Source: Acidobacteriota bacterium (lineage in GTDB: Bacteria; Acidobacteriota; JAAYUB01). From it: 64,000 nt of DNA. Shown here piece by piece: positions 53,501-61,212 of the stretch; position 1 is the stretch's first letter, and each line of letters starts with the position of its first letter. The stretch lies in the NCBI GenBank assembly GCA_012517875.1, contig JAAYUB010000021.1:25967-89966 (forward strand), given 5' to 3'. A model generated the notes under the pieces. It was given only the letters and a program-made list of their open reading frames with translations, made no database searches and had not been told where the DNA came from. The position numbers were made by a program, and so were the translations under genes.

Positions 53501-53542
53501 ATTGGGGCCGCTGGCGCGGGGCGCATCCGGCCCGGGGGTCAT
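50525..53542 (-). CDS. Triple-PDZ membrane histidine kinase
   Basis: 1005 residues. A transmembrane helix (about 32-54) is followed by three PDZ-like domains, each with a GDxIL-type loop (LQTGDIILSVNRQPI, LRPGDRILNINGRIV, LTVGDQVLSIDQQPV, about residues 66-295), then about eight transmembrane helices (300-590), a GAF domain, a HisKA domain with His788 in NIAHEIRNPL, and an intact HATPase (N-box LINLLQNALDAT, G1 DTGPGIP, G2 GTGLGLAI). It should phosphorylate the adjacent receiver-phosphatase. The ATG overlaps the TPR stop (ATGA). Confidence 0.92.
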   Translation of the reverse strand: MTPGPDAPRASGPNRRERMIASPAEFGWHWRMLKLAAFGLSVAVLALLLYAASILNRTPTPGFDVENHYRCVLRGSAGLPLQTGDIILSVNRQPIVRPQDWVEIRRQIAPTDMVNVSVRRSGKTYQLRATLGDLVAAGPVFNPDNLALQVESAPILTPLRPGDRILNINGRIVQSGRAEEIRAQLAYRDGPSTLLVLQTGRLQLVTLSPAEMDRLRTNLVEKYGVFVSAVHPSLADRLTVGDQVLSIDQQPVFNRTQVLHKLNRLGFGATYSLNIRTADDFNWADLTVQLSLWEARHPATLLGLLFGLVGGLISIFLLVRYPNPLLSLLQSLVYFGMASLLLLGWTLTFPPLAGLVGWALPGALALPVVLLVLIAHHPVRVPVIANPRVLVLAGAALLAAAGAAWFGGAGVIPPEAGDVSPGLTVLETAARLAALAVSVGLIAVSLVAFQSQRQPHERTSANILYFGLIAGTVLPAAGFATESLFPETRLSTGTALAILAAALFGLTLLFDFVRKRVFYADIVLKKSIAYTLVSGVILFLYFLLLVWYGDDLQRYLKIGPMWLMILFLLAAAFLIEPLKASIAKLLDRVFYRAHINYRETILETSRQLNYTMDIPTVIDLSLNKISAVAYLKGGYFFLRSGEAEVFECAAARNPEIEDFRSVQIPASWQVVHWLMDKRDPIELFDRLNHRRFLALPPEEIALLRSLEASVIAPLLSRDRLLGILLLKAKLSGELFSYEDINFLGILCNNAAIALENARAREKEQAFMQTMHHQKRLALIGQMAANIAHEIRNPLVAIKGLGQLVSDSFDGGDPRAQHMKVLNAEVNRLQNVVSELVRFARPMELAKDLMDLNACIQDAVDLYAEESRKRRVNLEFRPGREAIRLTADFEKVKQVLINLLQNALDATPPGGRVLVESFLDDAAGAFEAAGIRVTDTGPGIPAELREKIFEPFFSNKESGTGLGLAIARSIVEEHDGAIAVGSSADGAGAVFEVRFPVLEAKGVNSR

Positions 53543-55026
53543 TCCACCAGCTGGGCGCTGAGTTGCTTGACGTCCTGGTAGAGTGGGGCGCGCTTGTCGC
53601 CGTCCTGCAGCACGTTCAGGCAGCGCGCCACCAGCTGGCGCGCCTCATCTTTCTGCGCCGTGGCCGCGGCGATCTTGGCTTTCAGCAACAGGCTGGGCGC
53701 GTGGTTGGGATTGATGGAGAGGTTCTGGTTGATGACGTCCCGCGCCAGATCGATCTGGCCCGAAGCCAGGTAGGCCTCAGCGAGCGCCCAACGGGCGAAG
53801 ATAGCGCGGTGCGGTATGGCGATCGCATCGGATACCTTGCGGAACAGCTCGATGGCTGTGCTGAAGTTGCCCAGCGAGGTGTTCATCCGGCCCACCAGAT
53901 AATCATAGAGGGGATCGCCCTTGTATCTCGACATGCTGTTCGCGTCTTTAGGATCGGTGCTCTGACGGGTAGCAATCAGCTTCTGCCAGGCGTCCAGCAG
54001 TTTGCGCAGCTCGTCCATCCGGCCGGACTGCAGGTTGGAGATTCCCAGCGCGTAATAGGCCAGCGGGGAGCGCGGCGCCAGCTCCAGTGCGGCCTGGGCT
54101 TTTTTCAACGCTTTGTCGTACTCGCCCTTGTGGTGATGGATTTCGGCCATCTGCAGGAGCGCGGTGGTCTTCGCATCGCTGCTGGTGGCCCGTTCCCACA
54201 TCTTCTGGGCGTACTTCATGGCTCGGGTGTGCTGGCCCTTGGCGTTGAGCACCTGGATCATGTGTTCGTGGACGTAGTCCAGGTTGGGATCCAGGTCCAG
54301 GGCGTCCTGGAACTGGGCGATGGCCTCGTCGTACCGGCCGGTCATCAGGTAGATCTCGCCGAGGCTGTCATGCGGGTTGGGATGGTCCGGGTACAACTTG
54401 GCGTACATTTCCAAGTGCTTGATCGCCAAGTCGTACTTGTAGATGTACGTGTACGTATAGCCCAGCAGGTTGTGCGCCTGGCCCATGTAGGGAGCCAGCT
54501 CCAGCGCCCGCTCAAAGCACTCGGCGGCGAGCGTTTGCTTGTTGATGGTGGTGTAGAAGAGCCCGGCCACATAGAACGGCACCGGGTCGCTGCCGTTTTG
54601 AACCATGAGTTCCTTGAGCTTGAGATGGGTCTCCTGAACCTGCTCCTTGCCCATGCGCCATTTCTGGGGTAACCGGAGCCAGATCTGCTCGGCCGGCGGG
54701 GCGCCGGGCATCAGGGCGTCCACCCGGGCCTTGTAACGGCGGGCTTCATCGTCCATGCCCCGGAATTCCATCACATTGGCCATGAAATAGTTGGTCATGA
54801 GATGGTCCGGGTTCAGTTGCAGGGCCTGCCGGAGTGTGTTTTCCGCCGCCTCGAACCGTCGTTCCACGTTGTATTCGAAGTGGAGGTGGATGAGCCGGTA
54901 CACCTGGTCGCGGGTTTGCGGTGTCATGGTCCGGCCGCCGGTTTCCACCTTGACCCGCGTGGGCGTTGCGGGCACGGCGGCCAGGCAGAGTATCAAAAGC
55001 AAACTGAAGCATATTCCACGACGCAT
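53539..55026 (-). CDS. Exported TPR protein
   Basis: 495 residues from ATG 55026, which has GAGGAG at good spacing and begins a signal peptide (MRRGICFSLLLILCLAAVPA). A Cys in the hydrophobic core is followed by AAVP, not a clear lipobox. The mature protein is a run of TPRs, for example PNPHDSLGEIYLMTGRYDEAIAQ and APRSPLAYYALGISNLQSG. It is likely periplasmic and, being coupled to the PDZ kinase, may present a ligand or peptide to the sensor; this is inference. Confidence 0.85.
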   Translation of the reverse strand: MRRGICFSLLLILCLAAVPATPTRVKVETGGRTMTPQTRDQVYRLIHLHFEYNVERRFEAAENTLRQALQLNPDHLMTNYFMANVMEFRGMDDEARRYKARVDALMPGAPPAEQIWLRLPQKWRMGKEQVQETHLKLKELMVQNGSDPVPFYVAGLFYTTINKQTLAAECFERALELAPYMGQAHNLLGYTYTYIYKYDLAIKHLEMYAKLYPDHPNPHDSLGEIYLMTGRYDEAIAQFQDALDLDPNLDYVHEHMIQVLNAKGQHTRAMKYAQKMWERATSSDAKTTALLQMAEIHHHKGEYDKALKKAQAALELAPRSPLAYYALGISNLQSGRMDELRKLLDAWQKLIATRQSTDPKDANSMSRYKGDPLYDYLVGRMNTSLGNFSTAIELFRKVSDAIAIPHRAIFARWALAEAYLASGQIDLARDVINQNLSINPNHAPSLLLKAKIAAATAQKDEARQLVARCLNVLQDGDKRAPLYQDVKQLSAQLVE

Positions 55027-55136
55027 AACGTCTCCTCGACGCTGATACATACTCCTACGGAGTGTCGAGTTGGATGTTTCGGCCGGGCGATGGATTTTTC
55101 TCATCAACAACCGACTCGGCCCACCCACCATCTCGA

Positions 55137-55145
55137 TGATATAAT
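55137..55145 (+). promoter_or_regulatory. Extended -10 promoter with palindromic core
   Basis: TGATATAAT drives the aminotransferase gene. The -10 is part of the palindrome TATAATTATA (55140-55149), so the minus strand also reads TATAAT (55149-55144), pointing at the TPR-kinase operon. The two divergent promoters may compete for the same site. Confidence 0.6.
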
Positions 55146-55174
55146 TATACGTTATCACCCAGTGAGCCACCGTC

Positions 55175-56341
55175 ATGAATCGGACCGAACCCCTAGTTGA
55201 CCCGAACCGGCGCGCCGAGCTCTTCCCGGTGACGCGGCGGTGGATCTACCTCAACCACGCCGCCGTGGGTCCGTTGCCGGCCTACGTGCTGGACGCCGCC
55301 CGCCACTATCTTGAGGCGATCTCGCGGGATGGCGACCACCACTGGCAGGAAACCCTCCAGGTGGTGGAGGATGCCCGCACGCTCCTCGCCGAGCTTGTCG
55401 GGGCCCGGCCAGAGGAGATCGCATTCACCCGGAACGCCTCCGAGGGGATCAGCGTGCTGGCCAACGGCCTGGACTGGCAGCCGGGCGACAACGTGGTCCT
55501 GCCGGCCATCGAGTTTCCCGCCAACGTGTTTCCCTGGCAGAACCTGGCCCGCCGGGGCGTGGATGTCCGGTACGTCCCGCTCCGGGACGGACGCTGCGAG
55601 GCGGCGGACATCATCGCCCGAATGGACGGGCGCACGCGGGTGGTTTCGGTGAGTTCGGTCCAGTTCTTCAACGGTTTTCGTCTGGATCTGGCGCCCCTGG
55701 GCGCGTTCTGCCGCGACCGCGGAGTGTTATTCTGCGTGGATGCCATCCAGCAACTGGGCGCGCTGCCACTTGATGTGGGCAGCGGGAGCGTGGACTTCCT
55801 CGCCTGCGGCGGGCACAAGTGGCTGATGTCCGGCGAGGGCATCGGGTTCCTCTACTGCCGGGCGGAACTGCTGGACCGGCTCCATCCGGCCGCAGTGGGG
55901 TGGATGGGCGTGCGCGACTGGGAGCACATGCTCAACTACCGGCTGGAGTTTCCCCCGGCGGCCCGGCGGTTTGAGACCGGCAACCTGTCGGCGTTCGGCG
56001 TGCACAACCTGAAAGCCGCGGTGGGCCACTACCTCCGGCTGGGACCGGCGGCCGTGGCCGCCCGTATCCTGACCCTGGCGGAACTGACGGCCGAAGCGGC
56101 CGGACAGCGGGGCTGGACGGTGCTCTCGCCCGACGGACCGGCGCGTTCGGGGATCGTGTCGTTCCGCGTGCCCGGCTGCGATGCCGTCGACCTGGTGGCG
56201 CGGCTGTCGGCGGCCGGCGTCCAAGCGGCGGTCCGCAACGGCGCCGTCCGCATGTCGCCCCATTTTTACAACACCGCCGAAGAGGTGGCCGAGGCGTTCA
56301 TCCGCCTGGACCGGATCGTCAAATCAACCGACGGAAGGTGA
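55175..56341 (+). CDS. Class V aminotransferase, cysteine-desulfurase-like
   Basis: 388 residues of the PLP class V family. Typical segments: YLNHAAVGPLP, AFTRNASEGISVLANGL, VSVSSVQFFNGFRLDL, VDAIQQLGALPLDV and the PLP-binding Lys215 in ACGGHKWLMSGEG. The active-site Cys loop of SufS/IscS desulfurases is not obvious, so it may instead be an isopenicillin-epimerase-like or selenocysteine-lyase-like enzyme. It begins a unit with the NAD(P)HX repair gene 4 bases after its stop. Confidence 0.85.
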   Translation: MNRTEPLVDPNRRAELFPVTRRWIYLNHAAVGPLPAYVLDAARHYLEAISRDGDHHWQETLQVVEDARTLLAELVGARPEEIAFTRNASEGISVLANGLDWQPGDNVVLPAIEFPANVFPWQNLARRGVDVRYVPLRDGRCEAADIIARMDGRTRVVSVSSVQFFNGFRLDLAPLGAFCRDRGVLFCVDAIQQLGALPLDVGSGSVDFLACGGHKWLMSGEGIGFLYCRAELLDRLHPAAVGWMGVRDWEHMLNYRLEFPPAARRFETGNLSAFGVHNLKAAVGHYLRLGPAAVAARILTLAELTAEAAGQRGWTVLSPDGPARSGIVSFRVPGCDAVDLVARLSAAGVQAAVRNGAVRMSPHFYNTAEEVAEAFIRLDRIVKSTDGR

Positions 56342-56345
56342 TCAT

Positions 56346-57917
56346 ATGAAATTGCTGACATCCGCGCAGATGCGTGAAGTGGATCGCCGCACCACCACAG
56401 AGATCGGCATCCCCGGCACCACCCTCATGGAGAACGCCGGCATTGCCGTCGTGCAGGTCCTGGAGGAGGAGTTCGACAAGCTCGACTCGTTCCACATCGG
56501 TGTGATCTGCGGCCGGGGCAACAACGGCGGCGACGGCTTCGTGATCGCCCGGCACCTGTTCCTGCGAGGGATCACGCCCCACGTCTACGTCATCGGCGGC
56601 GCCGACGGGATCACGGGCGACGCCCGGGTCAACCTGGAAATCATCCGGAATTACCGGGACATCCCCATCGCAGAAGTCACCGCGTCGGACGACCTCGAAT
56701 CGCTCCGCCAGGATCTGCAGTCGTTCCATCTCGTTGTGGACGCACTCCTCGGCACCGGCCTCAACCAGCCGGCGGAGGGGCTCCAGGCCGACGTCATCCG
56801 CGCCGTCAACGATTCACCGGCGACCGTGGTGGCCGTGGACCTACCCTCGGGCCTGTTCGCCGACGAATACCGCCCGGTGGAAACCGCGGTGTTCGCCGAC
56901 CTCACTGTGACCTTCACCGCGCCCAAGCCGGGCCTGATCCTGGGCGACGCCGGCGTTTACACGGGGGATCTGTACACGGTGTCCATCGGCACACCGGATT
57001 TCCTGCTCGATGTTCCGGAACACGCCCTGAACCTGCTGTCGGCCGACGACGTGCGCGGCTTCTTCCTGCCCCGCAAGAAGGACACCCACAAGGGCAACTT
57101 CGGCCACATTCTGGTGGTCGGCGGCGGGCGCGGCAAGACCGGCGCCGTGAAACTGGCCGGACTGGCGGCGCTCCGCAGCGGCGCCGGCCTGGTGACCATC
57201 GCCGTGCCGGCCGCGCTGGCCGCCGTGGCCGCAGGCGACGTCCCCGAGCTGATGGTGGAAGCGCTGCCGGGCGGCGACGACGGGTGTTTCAGCCCGGCCG
57301 CCGCCGGCCGCATCCTGGAGCTGCTCAAGACGCGCGACGTGCTGGTGATTGGGCCCGGTCTCGGATGCCAACCCGATTCCGTCGCCCTGATTCGGGACCT
57401 GCTGCCCCAACTGGAGGTCCCCGTGATCCTGGACGCCGACGCCCTCAACTGCCTGGCGGAAGATCCCGAGCTGCTCAAGCGGATCCAGGTCTCGGCGGTG
57501 CTGACGCCGCACCCCGGCGAGATGGCCCGGCTGGTGGCCCGCCGCACGGGCGAGGTGCAGGAAAACCGCGAGATGATCGCCCAGGATTTCGCCCGCAAGT
57601 ACGGGCATTACCTCATCCTCAAGGGACATCGGACCGTGGCCGCCGATCCGGACGGCCAGGTCTGGATCAACCCCACCGGTAATCCGGGCATGGCCACAGC
57701 CGGCTCCGGGGATGTGCTCTCCGGCATCCTGGGCGCCTTCTGTGCCCGGATCAACCACCAGAACCCGGAGGCGTGGGCGCTGGCGTGCAACGCGGCGGTC
57801 TACGTCCACGGCCTGGCGGGGGACCTGGCCACCGAGAAACTGAGCGAGGAGTCGGTCATCGCCCGCGACATCGTCCGGTTCATCTGCCCCGCCATCCGGC
57901 GGATCCGCGAATCGTGA
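56346..57917 (+). CDS. nnr: Bifunctional NAD(P)H-hydrate repair enzyme
   Basis: 523 residues. The N-terminal YjeF domain (about 1-215) is the NAD(P)HX epimerase, with MREVDRRTTTEIGIPG, CGRGNNGGDGFV and VDALLGTGL. The C-terminal ADP-dependent dehydratase domain (about 225-520) has KGNFGHILVVGG, GPGLG, LDADALN, LTPHPGEMARL, LKGHRTVAADPDG and GNPGMATAGSGDVLSGI. It repairs hydrated nicotinamide cofactors. ATG 56346 follows GAAGGTG. The stop overlaps the GTG of tsaE (GTGA), a very common arrangement. Confidence 0.95.
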   Translation: MKLLTSAQMREVDRRTTTEIGIPGTTLMENAGIAVVQVLEEEFDKLDSFHIGVICGRGNNGGDGFVIARHLFLRGITPHVYVIGGADGITGDARVNLEIIRNYRDIPIAEVTASDDLESLRQDLQSFHLVVDALLGTGLNQPAEGLQADVIRAVNDSPATVVAVDLPSGLFADEYRPVETAVFADLTVTFTAPKPGLILGDAGVYTGDLYTVSIGTPDFLLDVPEHALNLLSADDVRGFFLPRKKDTHKGNFGHILVVGGGRGKTGAVKLAGLAALRSGAGLVTIAVPAALAAVAAGDVPELMVEALPGGDDGCFSPAAAGRILELLKTRDVLVIGPGLGCQPDSVALIRDLLPQLEVPVILDADALNCLAEDPELLKRIQVSAVLTPHPGEMARLVARRTGEVQENREMIAQDFARKYGHYLILKGHRTVAADPDGQVWINPTGNPGMATAGSGDVLSGILGAFCARINHQNPEAWALACNAAVYVHGLAGDLATEKLSEESVIARDIVRFICPAIRRIRES

Positions 57918-58363
57918 GCCGGACGCGGTTCATCACTGAATCGGAGGCGGAGACCTTCGCCTTGGGCCGGGCGCTGGCGCGGCGGCTGGCGCTGCCGGCC
58001 ACCGTCCTGTTTTTCGGAGAGCTGGGCGCGGGGAAGACCGTCTTCATCCGGGGGATGTGCCGCGAGCTGGACGTGTCGCCGGCCGACGTGCGCAGCCCCT
58101 CCTTCACCCTCGTCAACGAGTACCGCGGCCGCTGCCGCGTCGCGCACGTCGATTTGTACCGGCTGAGCGGACCGGCCGACCTCGAGTCCATCGGGTATCA
58201 CGATCTGGACGAGACGGCCGACCTGCTGCTGGTTGAATGGGCCGAGCGGCTCGAGGCGGCGCAGCCGGGGGCGGTGGAAGTCCGGATGGAACATCTCGGC
58301 GACGACCGTCGCCGGGTGACCATCGTCAACGGCCCCGACGGTGTCGCCGCCGAGACGACCTGA
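57914..58363 (+). CDS. tsaE: tRNA threonylcarbamoyladenosine ATPase subunit TsaE
   Basis: 149 residues, the family size. It supports TsaBD in making t6A37 of ANN-decoding tRNAs. Walker A GELGAGKT, SPSFTLVNEY, HVDLYRL and LLVEWAERL are diagnostic. The GTG overlaps the stop of nnr. No tsaB or tsaD gene follows. Confidence 0.95.
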   Translation: MSRTRFITESEAETFALGRALARRLALPATVLFFGELGAGKTVFIRGMCRELDVSPADVRSPSFTLVNEYRGRCRVAHVDLYRLSGPADLESIGYHDLDETADLLLVEWAERLEAAQPGAVEVRMEHLGDDRRRVTIVNGPDGVAAETT

Positions 58364-58387
58364 GGCGGACCGGGCGCGGGCGGCGCG

Positions 58388-59002
58388 TCAGTGATACCAG
58401 CGGAACAGCACGTCGCCGTGGTGGATGCGCGTCAGGCACTCGGTGTACGCGTTGGCCTGGTAGCGGAGCAGCAGGGGAAAGGCCCGGTCGCGCTGGAAGC
58501 AATACGTACGGCCCAGGCTGTCGGTGGCCGCGAGCGCAGGCACCGACCGGCCATCGACGGTCATCGTCGTTTCCCCCGTTTGCCGCAGCCAGCTTGGATA
58601 GCGCTGGATCTGGAGCTTGGCCTGCCGTCCCCCTTCCAGTTCGTCATACACCGCGGCGCTGAGCACGAGGAGCGTACCGTCCAGCGGCAGCTCCCGTCCG
58701 TTCTCCAGGACGACGCTGCGGTAATAGCGGCGAGATTCCGCCAGCACCCTGGCCGGGACGACGAAGGCGCCCAGGCGGAACGCCTCCTCCCACTCCACCC
58801 GCCACTCCGGCGCGACGGCGCGGATCCGGAACACCGTCCGGGTTCCTGACTGGGCGTTCAACCCGGCCACCTGGCCCGTGTACTCCAGCACCATGGGCGC
58901 GGCGAGCGCAATGCGGTCGGTCGTTGGCCCGGCGGGGCAGGCGACGGCTGGAGCCAGCCCGGCGAACAACAGGGCGGCGACGGAGCGGAGCGTGATCCTC
59001 AT
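58388..59002 (-). CDS. Secreted protein, unknown function
   Basis: 204 residues with an N-terminal signal peptide (MRITLRSVAALLFAGLAPAVA). The mature part looks all-beta (EYTGQVAGLNAQSGTRTVFRI, quoted in part) and could be DUF3108-like in architecture, but I cannot assign it with certainty. The ATG overlaps the purB stop (ATGA), so expression is coupled to purB; a functional link is not evident. Confidence 0.68.
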   Translation of the reverse strand: MRITLRSVAALLFAGLAPAVACPAGPTTDRIALAAPMVLEYTGQVAGLNAQSGTRTVFRIRAVAPEWRVEWEEAFRLGAFVVPARVLAESRRYYRSVVLENGRELPLDGTLLVLSAAVYDELEGGRQAKLQIQRYPSWLRQTGETTMTVDGRSVPALAATDSLGRTYCFQRDRAFPLLLRYQANAYTECLTRIHHGDVLFRWYH

Positions 59003-60309
59003 GATTCCACGGCCTCCTCGGCGAACACCCGCCGGAAGATCGCATCGACGTGGCGCAGCTGGTGCTCGAGGCTGAAGTGGCGGGCGATCTCGGCCTCCGA
59101 CAGGTGGCGCCGGATGTCGGCGTCGGCCAGGACCAGCGCCTGGAAGTCGCCGCCGGTCTCCCACGCGCGCATGGCCGCCCGCTGGATCCAGGCGTAGGCG
59201 GTTTCGCGCAGGACACCCCGTTCGGTAAGCGCCAACAGCAGCTGACCCGAGTAGATGAGCCCGCGGGTCAACGCGAGATTGCGCCGCATGGCCTCCGGAT
59301 AGACGTGCAGGCCGGCGACGATGCCCGTCAGGGTGCGGAGCATGTAGTGGACCAGGGTGGTGCTGTCGGGCAGGATGATCCGCTCCACCGAAGAGTGGGA
59401 GATGTCCCGCTCGTGCCACAGCGCCTGGTCCTCGAGGGCGGCCAGCACGTGACTGCGGACCACCCGGGCCAGACCGCAAATCTGCTCGCACCTGACCGGA
59501 TTGCGCTTGTGCGGCATCGCCGACGAGCCCTTCTGCCCGGTGCGGAACGGCTCCTCCGCCTCGCGCACCTCGGTCCGTTGGAGGTGGCGGATCTCGAGGG
59601 CGATCTGTTCGAGAGTGCCGGCCAGAACGCCGAGGGTGGAGAGGAACTGGGCGTGACGGTCGCGCTGCAGCACCTGGGTGCTGATGGGCGCATGGTCGAT
59701 CCCGAGCTCCGCGCAGACTTCGGCTTCGATCTCCGGGTTCAGGTGGGCGAAGGTGCCCACCGCGCCGGAGATCTTGCCGCAGACCACTCCGCGGCCGGCC
59801 AGATCGAGAAAGGGCCGCTGGCGCTGCAGCTCGGCGTACCAGAGGGCGAACTTGAGGCCGAGGGTGGTGGGCTCGGCATGGACCCCGTGGGTGCGGCCGA
59901 TGACGGGGAGGGTTTTGTGGCGGAAAGCCATCGTCTTGAGTGCGGCGGCCAGCGCGTCGGTCTCGGTGCGGATCGCCGCCACCGCCTCCCGGAGCACCAG
60001 CGCCTGGGCGGTGTCCACCACGTCGGTGGAGGTGAGTCCGTAGTGGAAGAAGCGGGAGTGCTCGCCCACCTGTTCGGCCACCGCCGTGGTGAACGCGATC
60101 ACGTCGTGATGGGTGACGGCTTCGATCTCCTGGATGCGCGGGATCGAGAACGCGGCCTTCGCCTCGATGGCCGCGACCGCCTCCGCCGGGATCATACCGC
60201 GCCGGCCCAGCGCCCGACAGACGGCCAGTTCCACCTGCAGCCAGCTGTCGAACTTGCGTTCCTCGCTCCAGATCCTGGCCATCTCCGGGGTGGTGTAGCG
60301 GGGAATCAT
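58999..60309 (-). CDS. purB: Adenylosuccinate lyase
   Basis: 436 residues of the fumarase/aspartase superfamily, acting twice in purine synthesis (SAICAR and adenylosuccinate cleavage). Motifs: MIPRYTTPEMARIWSEE start, THHDVIAFT, YGLTSTDVVDTA, GRTHGVHAEPT and the signature loop GSSAMPHKRNP with the catalytic Ser. It lies 13 bases after the MBL-hydrolase gene on the same strand. Confidence 0.96.
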   Translation of the reverse strand: MIPRYTTPEMARIWSEERKFDSWLQVELAVCRALGRRGMIPAEAVAAIEAKAAFSIPRIQEIEAVTHHDVIAFTTAVAEQVGEHSRFFHYGLTSTDVVDTAQALVLREAVAAIRTETDALAAALKTMAFRHKTLPVIGRTHGVHAEPTTLGLKFALWYAELQRQRPFLDLAGRGVVCGKISGAVGTFAHLNPEIEAEVCAELGIDHAPISTQVLQRDRHAQFLSTLGVLAGTLEQIALEIRHLQRTEVREAEEPFRTGQKGSSAMPHKRNPVRCEQICGLARVVRSHVLAALEDQALWHERDISHSSVERIILPDSTTLVHYMLRTLTGIVAGLHVYPEAMRRNLALTRGLIYSGQLLLALTERGVLRETAYAWIQRAAMRAWETGGDFQALVLADADIRRHLSEAEIARHFSLEHQLRHVDAIFRRVFAEEAVES

Positions 60310-60322
60310 GGGCGCGCCTCCT

Positions 60323-61108
60323 TCAGTCGATGGTAATCAGCGGGGTGGGCCGGTCCTGGTCGGCGACGATGATCTCGAACGCGTCGGCGCGGGCTGCCGT
60401 GCGCTCCGCCAGCGCGTCCCGGACGTTCTGGCGGGCGATCTCGGGGTGGTTGTTCTTCCGGCTCAGATGCGCCAGCACGATGGTGGCGGCGGCGCCATCG
60501 AAGTCCTGGGCCAGAAACCGGCCGAGATCCCGGTTGCTCAGGTGGCCCACCCGGCTCAGGACGCGCTGCTTGAGCGGCCAGGGATAGGGGCCTATTTTGA
60601 GCATCTCCTCGTCGTGGTTGGACTCGATGACCAGGCAGTGGGACTGCCGGATCCGCTGGCGGACCAGCTCCGTCATGCAGCCCAGATCGGTGACGTGCGC
60701 CAATTGGACGCCCCGGCAGCGGATGATGAAGCCGCAGGGGTCCACGGCGTCATGGGAGACGGCGAAGGGGATGACCTCAAGGGGCCCGACACCGAACGGC
60801 TGCCCGACCTGGAAGTGCTCCGCGGGGGCTTCCGTGCCGTTCAGCGCGGTGCCGGCGGCGGTGCCTGGGGACAGGAATACGGGCACCGGCGCGGATTTGA
60901 GGAAGACCGGCAGTCCGCCGATGTGGTCCCGGTGCTCGTGGCTGATCAGGATCCCGGACAGGCGATCGGGGCGGATGCCCGCCTCCCGCAGACCGTGGCT
61001 GATGCGCCGGGCATTGAGCCCGCAGTCGATGAGGATGTGGCAGTCCCCCGAGGAAACGAGGGTGCAGTTGCCGCCGCTGCCGCTGCCAAGGAGACGTACT
61101 TTCAACAT
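60323..61108 (-). CDS. MBL-fold metallohydrolase, YycJ/WalJ type
   Basis: 261 residues. The opening LGSGSGGNCTLV and the metal motif HEHRDHIGG identify the YycJ/WalJ branch, a double-strand DNA 5'-3' exonuclease implicated in mismatch repair in some bacteria. HVTDLGCM, ESNHDEEML and LAHLSRKNNHPE provide further ligands. It is not next to walRK here, but heads a unit with purB. An ext -10 TGTGATAAT is found at 61154-61146. Confidence 0.88.
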   Translation of the reverse strand: MLKVRLLGSGSGGNCTLVSSGDCHILIDCGLNARRISHGLREAGIRPDRLSGILISHEHRDHIGGLPVFLKSAPVPVFLSPGTAAGTALNGTEAPAEHFQVGQPFGVGPLEVIPFAVSHDAVDPCGFIIRCRGVQLAHVTDLGCMTELVRQRIRQSHCLVIESNHDEEMLKIGPYPWPLKQRVLSRVGHLSNRDLGRFLAQDFDGAAATIVLAHLSRKNNHPEIARQNVRDALAERTAARADAFEIIVADQDRPTPLITID

Positions 61109-61145
61109 GGTGTCGGCGCCTGGGTGGTCATCTCAAGCGTGCCAA

Positions 61146-61154
61146 ATTATCACA
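61146..61154 (-). promoter_or_regulatory. Extended -10 of the MBL-hydrolase/purB unit
   Basis: TGTGATAAT on the minus strand, giving a leader of about 31 bases before ATG 61108. Confidence 0.45.
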
Positions 61155-61212
61155 CCCGTCAGGGGCGCGCAAGGCACATTCCGCGGTGCGGCCGGCCTGC
61201 GCCCGGAGCCGC

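Noticed and set aside
55175..56341. Naming the class V aminotransferase SufS or IscS
   Set aside because: The PLP site fits the class, but I see no desulfurase Cys loop, and no suf or isc genes are adjacent.
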